In this document: positions 1-9,221 of the stretch, one piece after another | Numbering within the stretch: position 1 is the stretch's first letter | How the letters are laid out: the number at the start of each line of letters is the position of its first letter | DNA from: JBAXBF01 sp034429745 | Lineage (GTDB): Bacteria > Chloroflexota > Anaerolineae > Anaerolineales > DRKV01 | Direction of reading: 5' to 3' | Assembly: GCA_034429745.1 (NCBI GenBank) | Contig: DAOUFY010000097.1 | Span: 1 to 64,000 of the forward strand | Length of the DNA: 64,000 bases | Position numbers and translations under genes: made by a program | Notes under the pieces: model-generated | Database searches by the model: none | What the model was told of the DNA's origin: nothing | Seen by the model: only the letters and a program-made list of their open reading frames with translations

Positions 1-944
1 TCAAGCGTCGGCTGATTGCCATCAATGCCTACCGCAAAGAAGTCTTTGTTGATCACTAACCCAGCTTGCTCAGCAGCTAAAGCAGCTCCAATTGCCATTT
101 CATCACTGTTCCCATAAAATACATCAATGTCAGGATCTTTCTGCAACGCAATCGCAGCTACTTCTTGCCCTTTCGTCCTCAACCATTCCGCAGTCTGTTC
201 CCCGACCACTTGCACGTTCGGACAGTACTTCGCTAAACCAGCTTTGAATCCTCCCGTCCGCCGATGGCTGAAAATACTCTCAATCCCTAATAAGATAAAT
301 ACCTTCCCTTTGGTTTGATCAGGCGTCGTGTTGTATTTCTTCGCTATCAGCTCACATGTCGTCTTCGCTAGCTTCTCTGCACCTCCCCATTGATCATAAC
401 CAATATAGGTTACCACTTTCCCCTCTGAAAACGGCGTGATAAAGTTGTGCGCTAAAATCGGTACCCCTTTCTCATTCGCCGCCTTCACCGCTGTGATCGC
501 TGAATCAGTGTTGATCGGGTTGATGCTCATCGCCTGCACACCCTTCTCCAATAATTGCTGTACCGTGGATACAAAGGCTTGGTTGTCACCCTCGCTCGCC
601 GGTGCCTGAACGTCGAGTTTCCAACCAAGTTCCTTCGCACGCGCAGTTGCTCCATCCACCATCGCTACATGGAATGGACTCGTCAACGCCGGCGGTACAA
701 AGCCTACATATACTTCACCTTCTGCAGCCGGCTTCTCCTCTTTTGGAGCTTCTTGTGCGGGAGCTTCTTCTTTTGGAGCTTCCTGGGCGGGAGCTTCCTC
801 TTTTGGAGCTTCTTGAGCAGGGGCTTCCTCTTTAGGAGCTTCCTGCTTTGGAGCTTCGGTTGCAGCAGGCGCGCCGCAAGCTGCCAGCACCATGCTTAAT
901 ACAACCAATACAGAAATAAACGTAAACAGTCTCTTTTTTTGCAT
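1..944 (-). CDS. Sugar ABC transporter substrate-binding lipoprotein (RbsB-like, 3' end cut by window)
   Basis: Reading down from an ATG at 942-944 gives a lipoprotein signal peptide (MQKKRLF, hydrophobic core, lipobox LAAC with Cys23) and then a charged [10 protein letters not shown] repeat linker. A periplasmic-binding-protein type 1 fold follows, with the segments [32 protein letters not shown] and [16 protein letters not shown] typical of ribose/galactose-type sugar binders. The C-terminus lies beyond base 1. A strong Shine-Dalgarno, AAAGGAGG (complement of 949-956), fixes the start. The gene is last in the order regulator-ATPase-permease-binding protein, so it should deliver a monosaccharide to the permease encoded at 1053-2105. 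The sugar cannot be named from sequence. Confidence 0.9.
   Translation of the reverse strand, partial: MQKKRLFTFISVLVVLSMVLAACGAPAATEAPKQEAPKEEAPAQEAPKEEAPAQEAPKEEAPAQEAPKEEKPAAEGEVYVGFVPPALTSPFHVAMVDGATARAKELGWKLDVQAPASEGDNQAFVSTVQQLLEKGVQAMSINPINTDSAITAVKAANEKGVPILAHNFITPFSEGKVVTYIGYDQWGGAEKLAKTTCELIAKKYNTTPDQTKGKVFILLGIESIFSHRRTGGFKAGLAKYCPNVQVVGEQTAEWLRTKGQEVAAIALQKDPDIDVFYGNSDEMAIGAALAAEQAGLVINKDFFAVGIDGNQPTL
735..842 (-). repeat. In-frame 30-bp tandem repeat encoding a charged lipoprotein linker
   Basis: Three complete 30-bp units plus a partial fourth encode [10 protein letters not shown] repeated, just after the lipid-anchored cysteine of the binding protein (residues 35-70). The units differ at synonymous positions (gagga/gaaga, gcccag/gcacaa), so the repeat is not a very recent expansion. 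It would act as a flexible tether between the membrane and the binding domain. Confidence 0.85.
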
Positions 945-1052
945 ACTTCCTCCTTTACTTATTATTAATTTTTTTATTTTTCCGGTGAATTTTTTTCTAT
1001 CCTGGTGCACCGATCCAGGTTAACCGGCCTAGCCAACAACCTCTTGACATCT

Positions 1053-2105
1053 CTATTGCCGCGCTTTGCGTAATTGCAGCCATGGAATTTCCCCTCGACG
1101 AGCAACATCAAGTGCAACTGCCAACACAATAATCACTCCGATGACGATTTCCTTAGCATTGGAAGGCACAGAAAGATACACTAACCCAGCTTCAACTACA
1201 CGCAGAATAAATACACCTATCAAGGTACCCCACACCCCACCAATACCACCTGAGAGTGCTGTACCTCCTATCACCACTGCAGCAACAGAGGAAAGGGTAA
1301 TGTTTGTTCCATTTTGGTAGGCTCCAGATTGCAAACGTCCCATAACCAAAATTCCACCAATTGAAGCCAGTAAACCGCTAATTCCATAAATGCAAGTTTT
1401 CACTAAGTCCACATTGATACCTGAAAGACGAGCCGCGGTTTCATTACCGCCAATGGCGTACGTATATCTTCCAAATTTAGTATGGGCAAGCGAAAACCAA
1501 ACAATAAAGTAAATAATCAAAGCAATAACCAATGGCATCGGTATCTTTAAAGAACCAAGCATTATATAGCCAGTTATAAAGGTTAGAAAATCATCCTTTA
1601 ATATGTTTATTCCAGCTCCCCGCGTCCATACCAGTGATGCTCCCATCAGCATGCTGCGAAAGCCTAATGTTACGATCAAGGGATTCATACGCATTTGAGT
1701 GATAAGAACCCCTTGAATTAAACCGATCGCCAGACCAGTGATTAATGCTAAACTAATTGCCTGCCATGAGGGAATACCATAAGCAATTTGCCCGCCAGCC
1801 ATGTTTGTGCCCGCGACCAAAATTGCTGCCATCACTCCGCTGAAGGAAACCATCGCTTCTACGGAGAGATCGATACCTCCGGTTAAAATCACATAAGTCT
1901 GACCCGCTGCAACCACACCTAAAGCTGCTGCTTCTAAGCCAATGAGCATAATGCTGGTAGGATTGCGAAAAGCCGGCGCTGTAATCCACAATATAACCAC
2001 CAATACAAGCAGCACAACCAGAGGACCGGTACTAGCTAATACTTTGCTTATTACATTTCCTGCATTGCTTTTTGGTTCTGTAAGTGTTTCACTTTTATCG
2101 CTCAT
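1053..2105 (-). CDS. Sugar ABC transporter permease (RbsC-like)
   Basis: A 350-residue polytopic membrane protein of the branched-chain/ribose permease family (BPD_transp_2). After a short hydrophilic N-terminus come about ten hydrophobic segments; the family hallmarks TGGIDLSV (near residue 75) and [26 protein letters not shown] (near 270-300) are present. It forms the channel for the importer whose ATPase lies 38 bp upstream and whose binding protein lies 108 bp downstream. A GAGG ribosome site sits before its ATG. The length is normal for the family. Substrate unknown beyond a probable pentose or hexose. Confidence 0.92.
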   Translation of the reverse strand: MSDKSETLTEPKSNAGNVISKVLASTGPLVVLLVLVVILWITAPAFRNPTSIMLIGLEAAALGVVAAGQTYVILTGGIDLSVEAMVSFSGVMAAILVAGTNMAGGQIAYGIPSWQAISLALITGLAIGLIQGVLITQMRMNPLIVTLGFRSMLMGASLVWTRGAGINILKDDFLTFITGYIMLGSLKIPMPLVIALIIYFIVWFSLAHTKFGRYTYAIGGNETAARLSGINVDLVKTCIYGISGLLASIGGILVMGRLQSGAYQNGTNITLSSVAAVVIGGTALSGGIGGVWGTLIGVFILRVVEAGLVYLSVPSNAKEIVIGVIIVLAVALDVARRGEIPWLQLRKARQ

Positions 2106-2143
2106 GAGGTTTTCCTCTACTTTCCTCTTAAGTATTTAAATAA

Positions 2144-3673
2144 TTAATTATTCTTGTCTATATTGACCGCCAATTCCATAATTTTTTCTTCTGTAGCCTC
2201 TTGACGCGTTAATTCACCTCGAATGCGTCCACCACCCATCACAAGAATACGGTCGCTCATCCCTAATATTTCAGGAAGTTCTGAACTCACCATGATAATG
2301 GCAACCCCTTGACGTGCAAGTTGATTCATCAACTTATATATCTCAATTTTCGCTCCTACATCAATACCGCGGGTTGGTTCATCGAAAATCAGCACTTTTG
2401 GTTCAGTAGCCAGCCATTTGCTCAATACCACTTTTTGCTGTGTACCGCCGGATAAATTCATCGCTAGCTGATCTTGACTAGAAGCTTTAATCGCTAGATA
2501 GTCTATGTACTTTTGAGCCAGCTTGCTTTCTAAGCGACGGTTGGTTGCAAGACCGCGTGTTAATCTATCCAGGACAGCCATGGTTATATTCTCTCGCACC
2601 CCCATCATCAGGAATAAACCTTGAGATTTTCTATCCTCCGTTAGCAACCCTATACCGTTATAAATGGCATCCCGTGGATGCCTGATCTCAACTTTTTTCC
2701 CCATAATGTAAAACGACCCACTGTCAATAGGATCTGCCCCGAAAATAGCACGCACCAGCTCAGTTCGTCCAGCACCAACCAAACCTGCAATTCCCAATAT
2801 CTCACCCGCATAAGCTGAAAAGCTTATATCACGGAATTTTTTGCCCTGAGAAAGCCCTTCAACTCGCAATATTTCTGTACCACGCGGCACAATCTCTTTT
2901 GGATATTTTTCAGACAAATCGCGCCCCACCATCAAACGAATGAGGCCGTCCATATCCAATTCGGATGCAGGTTTAGTAGTGATCAATTTGCCATCCCGCA
3001 GCACAGTAATTCTATCGCTCAGTTCAAAGGTTTCTTCAAGATGATGGCTGACATAGATGATCGAGACGTGTTGACTCTTCAACTCGCGCACTAGGGTGAA
3101 TAAATCTTTGATCTCGCGAATGCTTAAGGAAGAAGTAGGTTCGTCCATGATAATAAGATCGGCTTTTTGATGAATTGCCTTTGCTACTTCCACCATTTGT
3201 TGCTGCCCAACTCCCAGGTTGCCCAACGGCTGAGTTGGATCAATATCCAAATGCAGCTTCGCCAACAATTCCCTAGCTCGTTGGTGCATTTCCTTCCAGT
3301 TTAATCGAAAACCTTTGGTGATTTCAGTCCCCAAAAAGATATTCTCCGTAACCGATAATTGGGGAACTTGATTAAGCTCCTGGTATATGGTCGCAATTCC
3401 CGCTTCCTGGGCTTGGCGAGGCGTATTGAAGTGTACTGGCTGTCCCTTAAAATACATTTCACCGCCGTCACGTTCATACACTCCCGCGATGATTTTCATC
3501 AAGGTGGACTTTCCTGCCCCATTTTCCCCTACCAGAGCATGCACTTCTCCTTTCCGTACGTCAAAATCTACATTGGAAAGCGCTAAGACGCCCGGAAATT
3601 CTTTAGTGATAGAACGCATCTCCAATAAAGGCTGCTCGCTAGGTTCAGCAGATACTCTTTCTTCTACTCCCAT
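2144..3673 (-). CDS. Sugar ABC transporter ATP-binding protein, two ATPase domains (RbsA/MglA-like)
   Basis: A tandem ABC ATPase of 509 residues. Domain 1 has Walker [10 protein letters not shown] (about residues 49-57), signature [14 protein letters not shown] and Walker [12 protein letters not shown]. Domain 2 has the degenerate Walker [12 protein letters not shown] usual in this family, signature [14 protein letters not shown] and Walker [13 protein letters not shown]. It energises import through the permease at 1053-2105. The reading frame stays open to 3757, overlapping the regulator gene, but I place the start at the ATG of 3671-3673 because homology starts just after it and a GGAAGGG ribosome site precedes it. 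The gap to the regulator stop is 55 bp. Confidence 0.92.
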   Translation of the reverse strand: MGVEERVSAEPSEQPLLEMRSITKEFPGVLALSNVDFDVRKGEVHALVGENGAGKSTLMKIIAGVYERDGGEMYFKGQPVHFNTPRQAQEAGIATIYQELNQVPQLSVTENIFLGTEITKGFRLNWKEMHQRARELLAKLHLDIDPTQPLGNLGVGQQQMVEVAKAIHQKADLIIMDEPTSSLSIREIKDLFTLVRELKSQHVSIIYVSHHLEETFELSDRITVLRDGKLITTKPASELDMDGLIRLMVGRDLSEKYPKEIVPRGTEILRVEGLSQGKKFRDISFSAYAGEILGIAGLVGAGRTELVRAIFGADPIDSGSFYIMGKKVEIRHPRDAIYNGIGLLTEDRKSQGLFLMMGVRENITMAVLDRLTRGLATNRRLESKLAQKYIDYLAIKASSQDQLAMNLSGGTQQKVVLSKWLATEPKVLIFDEPTRGIDVGAKIEIYKLMNQLARQGVAIIMVSSELPEILGMSDRILVMGGGRIRGELTRQEATEEKIMELAVNIDKNN

Positions 3674-3728
3674 AAGAACACCCTTCCTTTTATTTTTTTG
3701 ATCTTGTCTGTAACCATGCAAAAACCTG

Positions 3729-4778
3729 CTATATACTTTTATTTTCTTGTTCAACACTGCTCTGCCTCACTATCATCTTTGGCATCAACAGCGTTGTACT
3801 TTTTTCCATTCCATCATCATCACGCCGCGCTGTAGCAATCATTTGATTCAACTTTTGCACCCCGACTCTGCCCAATTCCAACAATGGTTGATCTATTGTA
3901 GAAAGGGGGGGATAAAAATAGGCTGAATCCGGCACATTATCAAAACCTACTACTGCTATATCATCCGGCACACTAATTCCTCTTTGATGCAGAACACCTA
4001 AAGCTCCTAGTGCCATTTGATCATTAGCAACAAATACTGCATCTATATTCGGTGCCGATTCCAGCAATTGACGCATAGCTCGTTCACCGCTTTCGGCTGA
4101 CCAATCTCCTTCAGCAATCATGTCTGCAGATGAAAAATAACCAGCCTGATCAAGCACTTCCTTCCAACCCGCCAATCTCTGACGAGCTTCCCACCAGCGC
4201 TGTGGTCCACAAATCGTCGCAATCCTTTTGCGACCTTGTTCCAGTAAATGAGTAACCGCTAAGCGTGCCCCCGCTTTGTTATCCACACTGACGATATTTA
4301 TCCCAGACCTGCTTTCCATATTGAGGAATACAATTGGCGGCAAACGATTTAATACTTCCTCATTTATCCATGCTCGATTGTCATTAAATTCAGGGATAGC
4401 AAAAACAATCCCATCTACTCTGCGTGCGGCTAAATCCTTCAGCGTATCGCGGATCTTTTGATCAGTTTCTTTTGCTCGCAGCAAAGTAAGCAAGAGGGAA
4501 TAACCATACTCATCTGCTTGCCGTTCAATCCCAACAACCACCCTTGAAGGCCCATAATACTCTATTCCCCATGCTACAACAGCGATGGTATTGCTGCGGC
4601 CTTGGACTAGACTGCGGGCTGTAATATTTGGTGAGTACCCTAATGCCTCGATCGCCTCTTGCACGCGCTTGCGGGTTACTTCACTAATCTCACCTTGATT
4701 ATTCACCACGCGCGAAACCGTTTTTGGTGAAACCCCGGTTATTCTTGCTATATCGCGCATAGTAATTTGTTTTCTCAT
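3729..4778 (-). CDS. LacI-family transcriptional regulator
   Basis: A 349-residue LacI/GalR repressor: N-terminal helix-turn-helix ([21 protein letters not shown], residues 6-26, split here only by reading) and hinge region ending near residue 60, then a periplasmic-binding-like effector domain with [29 protein letters not shown] and [16 protein letters not shown]. It is the first gene of the sugar importer operon and has its own strong promoter with an inverted repeat over the start site, so autoregulated control of the operon by the transported sugar is the natural reading. Confidence 0.93.
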   Translation of the reverse strand: MRKQITMRDIARITGVSPKTVSRVVNNQGEISEVTRKRVQEAIEALGYSPNITARSLVQGRSNTIAVVAWGIEYYGPSRVVVGIERQADEYGYSLLLTLLRAKETDQKIRDTLKDLAARRVDGIVFAIPEFNDNRAWINEEVLNRLPPIVFLNMESRSGINIVSVDNKAGARLAVTHLLEQGRKRIATICGPQRWWEARQRLAGWKEVLDQAGYFSSADMIAEGDWSAESGERAMRQLLESAPNIDAVFVANDQMALGALGVLHQRGISVPDDIAVVGFDNVPDSAYFYPPLSTIDQPLLELGRVGVQKLNQMIATARRDDDGMEKSTTLLMPKMIVRQSSVEQENKSI

Positions 4779-4828
4779 AAATAACTAGGCAAATCTCTGA
4801 GGAAAAATATAGCCAAAACAGCCTTGTC

Positions 4829-4852
4829 GTCAACGACAACGACAACGTTGAC
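4829..4852. promoter_or_regulatory. Probable LacI-family operator over the transcription start
   Basis: Inverted arms GTCAACG (4829-4835) and CGTTGAC (4846-4852) are separated by 10 bp containing repeated CAACGA units; an inner perfect palindrome CAACGTTG (4843-4850) has the central CG pair typical of LacI-family sites. It lies immediately downstream of the -10 box of the regulator promoter, where a bound repressor would block initiation. The assignment to the adjacent regulator is inferred. Confidence 0.6.
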
Positions 4853-4855
4853 ATT

Positions 4856-4884
4856 ATTATAGCCAATTTTTTACCCTTTGTCAA
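4856..4884 (-). promoter_or_regulatory. Sigma-70 promoter of the lacI/sugar importer operon
   Basis: On the minus strand TTGACA (complement of 4879-4884) and TATAAT (complement of 4856-4861) are both perfect consensus hexamers separated by exactly 17 bp. The predicted start falls at about 4848-4850, inside the inverted repeat described as operator, about 70 bp before the regulator ATG. Confidence 0.88.
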
Positions 4885-4993
4885 GTTCCTAGAGAAATCG
4901 GTTTCCGATTTTCATTGATTGCATATTCATTAGACCTCAGATCAGACCTAATAATTTTTTGTTTTTCTATTGCACTCCTCAAAATTATAGGAT

Positions 4994-7900
4994 ATGATTC
5001 CACTTATGCAGCTAAATCTCGATTTTATCAACACACTTGAATCTAAATACTCCATAAAAGTACACCGCGATCTCGTTTCAAGGGTACTTTACAGTACAGA
5101 TGCTTCCATCTACAAGATGGAACCTCTTGGGATTGTTTTCCCGCGCCACTTGGATGAATTGGATGCCATTGTTACGGCCGCAGCTCAATACCAAGTTCCT
5201 CTACTGGCGCGCGGTGCTGGTTCCAGTTTGGCAGGCCAAGCGATCGGAGAAGCTCTGATCATAGACTGCTCTCGGCATCTCACCCGCATTCTTTCGATCA
5301 ATCCCGAAGAAAAGACAGCGACTGCCGAACCTGGTGTCATCCTCACTGCCTTTAATCGGGCTGCCAACCGCTACGGTTTAACCTTTGGTCCAGATCCAGC
5401 AACTGCTGACCGCGCTACACTTGGCGGCTGCATCGGCAACAACGCCAGCGGCGCACATTCCATCCTTTACGGTATGAGTGCAGACCATTTGCTTGCTGCC
5501 GATGTGATTTTGGCTGATGGCTCGCGCACCACTTTTTCCGAGCTGACCATAGAAGAAGCACGTCAACGCAGCAATCATCAGGCTGCCTTTTCGCCTTCTG
5601 AAAATAACCTTGAAGCTGCTCTCTATCAGTTTGCGCTTGAAGTTCATCAGCAGCATGCCGCACTCATTCAGGCACACTGGAGTCGCGTCTGGCGCCGCGC
5701 CTCCGGCTACAACCTTAACTTCCTTATGCCTTGGTCTCCTTCAGCGCCTCCTTGCTGGGACGATTGGCAAAACACCCCACTACCTTATCCGCCCATTCCA
5801 CCAGGCAAGCTGAATTTAGCCCCCTTATTTGCCGGCAGTGAAAGTACCCTGGGCATTTTGCGTACCGTTACTTTACGCCTTGTTCCAAAGCTGAAAAATA
5901 CAATATTGGCAATTATTTCTTATGAGGGGATCATTCAAGCCTGCGAAGCTGTACCTGACCTCCTTCAATTAAAACCAGCTGCAATTGAGCTTATTCCAGG
6001 TGATCTTATCCGCTTGGCGCGGGCTGTGCCTGCTTACGCCAAACAACTAAGTTTCATCAAAGGAGACCCTCAAGCGTTGCTTGTCATCGAATTCGCTGGC
6101 GAAGCAGCAGATGTTCACTCTAAAATTGACCGCTTGCAGCACAGCCTCCCCTCCGCACACAAAGATGATCTACTTATCGCCACTACTCCACAACAGCAAC
6201 AGCAAGTCTGGGAAGTACGTAAAGTCGGCTTAGGCATCTTGGCTTCTCAACCAGGAGATGAAAAACCAGCCGGCTTTATTGAGGATTTAGCTGTGCCGGT
6301 TGAACATTTGGGCGCTTTTGTTCGTGAAATGGAAAACATCATGGCATCCGAAGGAGTACGCGCCAATTATTATGCCCATGCATCAGCTGGCTGTTTGCAC
6401 ATTCGCCCAATCCTCAACCTCAAAGAAGCCCGCGGCATCGCCCAAATGCGCTCCATTGCCCAGCAGGCAGTTGAGCTTACCGTGCGTTTAGGCGGTGCTG
6501 TCAGCGGCGAACACGGGGATGGCATCGCTCGATCCGAATGGCTGGAAGCAGCTTTTGGTAAAGAAATCCTTCAGCTCTTTCGCCGTTTGAAAGATACTGC
6601 TGATCCCCATCACATCCTCAACCCCTGCAAAATCATTGATCCGCCGCCAATGCATGAACATCTGCGCTATGAAGTTCCTCATCGCACTTATACTTGGCAT
6701 ACTCTTCTTGATTTTCAGCGTCAAGGGGGACTCGCGTCAGCCATTGAACTTTGCAACGGTGCCGGCGTTTGCCGCAAATCAGATGGCGTGATGTGCCCTT
6801 CTTTTCAGGCTACCCAAGATGAATTTTTCAGCACCCGCGGACGATCCAACCTTTTGCGTACCTACATCGCACTCCCCCCACACCATCCTCAAGCCAAACC
6901 CATTGCCGAAGCTATTTATGAAAGCTTGGATTGCTGTTTGGCATGCAAGGGCTGCAAATCGGAGTGTCCATCCTCCGTAGATGTAGCTAAACTCAAATAC
7001 GAGTTCATGCATGCATATTACCAAAAACATCCGCTTGCCCGCAAACCGCGCGATTTTCTTTTTGCTTTCATTGGCAAGCTAGCGCCCTTAGGTTCAGCTT
7101 TTGCACCCTTAACCAACCTTGTTTTTCGCCTCACGCCCGTACGCTGGCTCAATGAAAAAATATTAGGACTAAGTTCAAAACGGGCTTTTCCTTCCTTCTC
7201 ACACCCTCAGCCTATTCCACAGCCGCCTAACACTAAATCACTGGATTGTCTATTTCTAACCGATACTTTTTCACACTACTTCCATCCTCAAACCGAACAA
7301 TCTGCCCTGCGGGCTTTATCAAAGGCTGGGCTCACGGTTCAGGTGCTGCCTATCCATGGAGCAGGACGCACCATGATCTCCAAAAGCTTTCTCGAAGCCG
7401 CACGTAACCACGCTGCTCAGCTTCTTGCTGCTATCCGTCACTTCGACCCTCAAGGCAAATTGCCTGTCATTGGTGTTGAGCCATCCGAAATCTACACCCT
7501 CAAGGATGAATTTTTAGACTTTTTCCCCAATGATCCATACGTTTCTGCTTTAGCAAAACGGGCTTGGATGATTGATGAGTTCCTTCTGCGTCCGCTTGCT
7601 TCTGGAGAAACTCCTTTGCAGCGCATTCTCCTTTGTCAGACTTCTGTTCCCCAAACCAATACTGTACTGCTGCACGGACATTGCTACCAAAAAGCTCAAA
7701 GTCCGGCTGATGATGGTTACCCTGTTGGAGTAGCTGCAACACAAGCCATGCTCGAAGCTCTCGGCTATGAGGTCAAGTTAATAGACTGCGGTTGTTGCGG
7801 CATGGCTGGCGCTTTTGGCTATGAGGCTGAACACTATGACTTGTCTATGGAAGTTGGCGAGCATGCCCTTTTCCCAACCATTCGCTCTGCTCCACCTGAT

Positions 7901-8002
7901 GCAATAGTATGCGCTGTCGGTACATCCTGCCGCTCACAAATCGAGGATGGCACTCAGCGCCAAGCCATTCACCCAATCTGCTTGCTTGACGGAAGAATGT
8001 GA
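4994..8002 (+). CDS. YdiJ-type FAD/Fe-S D-2-hydroxyacid dehydrogenase
   Basis: A 1002-residue fusion of an FAD-linked oxidase (GlcD-like) with an Fe-S/CCG electron-transfer half (GlpC-like), the architecture and length of E. coli YdiJ. The FAD-binding segment LARGAGSSLAGQ is near residue 70 and the C-terminal FAD-oxidase motif GEHGDGIARSEW near 500. Two ferredoxin cysteine sets follow: CNGAGVC...MCPSF near 586-600 and CLACKGCKSECP near 645. The CCG motifs are HGHCYQKA and DCGCCGMAGAF near 930. It would oxidise a D-2-hydroxyacid (D-lactate or D-2-hydroxyglutarate) and feed electrons to a quinone or cytochrome; the exact substrate is not visible. An in-frame ATG at 5006 is an alternative start. 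The next gene follows after 49 bp. Confidence 0.88.
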   Translation: MIPLMQLNLDFINTLESKYSIKVHRDLVSRVLYSTDASIYKMEPLGIVFPRHLDELDAIVTAAAQYQVPLLARGAGSSLAGQAIGEALIIDCSRHLTRILSINPEEKTATAEPGVILTAFNRAANRYGLTFGPDPATADRATLGGCIGNNASGAHSILYGMSADHLLAADVILADGSRTTFSELTIEEARQRSNHQAAFSPSENNLEAALYQFALEVHQQHAALIQAHWSRVWRRASGYNLNFLMPWSPSAPPCWDDWQNTPLPYPPIPPGKLNLAPLFAGSESTLGILRTVTLRLVPKLKNTILAIISYEGIIQACEAVPDLLQLKPAAIELIPGDLIRLARAVPAYAKQLSFIKGDPQALLVIEFAGEAADVHSKIDRLQHSLPSAHKDDLLIATTPQQQQQVWEVRKVGLGILASQPGDEKPAGFIEDLAVPVEHLGAFVREMENIMASEGVRANYYAHASAGCLHIRPILNLKEARGIAQMRSIAQQAVELTVRLGGAVSGEHGDGIARSEWLEAAFGKEILQLFRRLKDTADPHHILNPCKIIDPPPMHEHLRYEVPHRTYTWHTLLDFQRQGGLASAIELCNGAGVCRKSDGVMCPSFQATQDEFFSTRGRSNLLRTYIALPPHHPQAKPIAEAIYESLDCCLACKGCKSECPSSVDVAKLKYEFMHAYYQKHPLARKPRDFLFAFIGKLAPLGSAFAPLTNLVFRLTPVRWLNEKILGLSSKRAFPSFSHPQPIPQPPNTKSLDCLFLTDTFSHYFHPQTEQSALRALSKAGLTVQVLPIHGAGRTMISKSFLEAARNHAAQLLAAIRHFDPQGKLPVIGVEPSEIYTLKDEFLDFFPNDPYVSALAKRAWMIDEFLLRPLASGETPLQRILLCQTSVPQTNTVLLHGHCYQKAQSPADDGYPVGVAATQAMLEALGYEVKLIDCGCCGMAGAFGYEAEHYDLSMEVGEHALFPTIRSAPPDAIVCAVGTSCRSQIEDGTQRQAIHPICLLDGRM

Positions 8003-8051
8003 TACAATGATGTCAAGGTTCTCACTTTCCTTACCTAAGGAGGGCAACTAA

Positions 8052-9221
8052 ATGAAAATTACCGAGCAAATAAAAAAATGGCTCACCCCTCATCAACCGC
8101 TTCCTCCAGGCATATTCACTAACCACACCCCCCCAGATGCCCCCATCCCCTATCGCCTCCACCTGCGCCTAGAAAAAGATGGCAGCGGCGTCCTTATTGT
8201 AAATGCTGCTACTGTCCTGTACCTTAACCAAACCGCAGCAGAATATGCCTTTCACTATATCAACCAAACCACCGATCAGGAAGTAGCAAAACTTGTCAGC
8301 CAACGTTATCATATATCATCCCAACAAGCGCTTCAGGATTATCAGCAGTTTCGCGATCGGATTCAGGAACTTATTCTCACCCCCGATCTTGATCCCACCA
8401 CTTTTCTTGAATTTGAACGCAGCACTCCATATTCACACGCAATCTCTGCTCCCTATCGTTTAGATTGCGCGCTTACTTACCGCTACCTAGAAAACGATGA
8501 ATCTGCTGCCAGCTCTCATCAAAATGTTAAGCGCGAATTGACTTGCGAGGAATGGAAGAAGATAATAGATAAAGCTTGGCAAGCCGGCATACCTCACCTT
8601 ATTTTCACAGGAGGTGAACCAACTCTTCGCCCCGATCTTGCCGACCTGTTGGCACACGCTGAACAATACGGGCAGGTTACAGGAATCATCACCAATGGGC
8701 TGCGTTTAACCGACCGCGACTTTTTCGAGCACCTTGCCCGGCAGGGACTCGATCATCTCATGCTTGTCCTCGATCCCGATAATAACCAATGCTGGGAAGC
8801 TCTCAAAATAATTTTGCCAGATGACATGTTCACCGCCGTTCATCTCACTATCACCCCCAACAATCAAACCCAGGTGCTGCAGATTCTGCAGAGGTTAGCC
8901 GAAATGGGAGCTAACGCCATTTCGCTCAGCGTCAGCGATCCATCCCTTCAGCCGCTGCTTGAGCAAGCGCGTCAGCAAGCAGCTCATTTGCATCTAAGCC
9001 TAGTCTGGGATCTGCCTGTACCCTATTCCAATCTCAACCCTCTAGTATTGGAGCTTCCCACTGAAGAAAGCATACAAGGAGCTGGCAAGGCTTGGCTTTA
9101 CGTTGAACCAGATGGCGATGTACTGCCTGCCCAAGGTATGCAGCCCTGTTTAGGCAATATGCTGAATGATGAATGGCAGACAATTTGGAGCAATACTCAA
9201 ACTAAGCTGAACAAAAGCTAA
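8052..9221 (+). CDS. Degenerate radical-SAM-like protein lacking the cluster cysteines
   Basis: A 389-residue protein with the layout of a PqqE-type radical SAM maturase: an N-terminal PqqD-like segment (about 35-110), a SAM-type barrel, and a SPASM-like tail (YVEPDGDVLPAQGMQPCLGN). The barrel keeps FTGGEPT (GGEP at 187-190), the ITNG strand and the entry sequence YRLDCALTYR, but the positions that should carry CxxxCxxC are Tyr145, Asp149 and Ala152. The whole protein has only four cysteines, none in that loop and one in the SPASM-like tail. It therefore cannot hold the usual 4Fe-4S cluster in the usual way. A good AAGGAGG site precedes the ATG, and the frame is open throughout, so it is not an obvious pseudogene. 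It is probably cotranscribed with the YdiJ-type dehydrogenase. Function unknown. Confidence 0.8.
   Translation: MKITEQIKKWLTPHQPLPPGIFTNHTPPDAPIPYRLHLRLEKDGSGVLIVNAATVLYLNQTAAEYAFHYINQTTDQEVAKLVSQRYHISSQQALQDYQQFRDRIQELILTPDLDPTTFLEFERSTPYSHAISAPYRLDCALTYRYLENDESAASSHQNVKRELTCEEWKKIIDKAWQAGIPHLIFTGGEPTLRPDLADLLAHAEQYGQVTGIITNGLRLTDRDFFEHLARQGLDHLMLVLDPDNNQCWEALKIILPDDMFTAVHLTITPNNQTQVLQILQRLAEMGANAISLSVSDPSLQPLLEQARQQAAHLHLSLVWDLPVPYSNLNPLVLELPTEESIQGAGKAWLYVEPDGDVLPAQGMQPCLGNMLNDEWQTIWSNTQTKLNKS

Noticed and set aside
945..1052. Stem-loop CCTGG...CCAGG between permease and binding-protein genes as a terminator or processing site
   Set aside because: Only a 5-bp stem with a long loop and no T-run; too weak to call.
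2144..3757. Longer ATPase start at 3757 with a 28-residue N-terminal extension
   Set aside because: It would overlap the regulator gene and carries no ATPase homology; the ATG at 3673 has a ribosome site and matches the family start.
8007..8051. Fourteen-codon reading frame between the dehydrogenase and the radical-SAM-like gene, as a possible precursor peptide
   Set aside because: No proper ribosome site at useful distance, no typical leader or core pattern, and it runs into the next gene's Shine-Dalgarno; probably chance.
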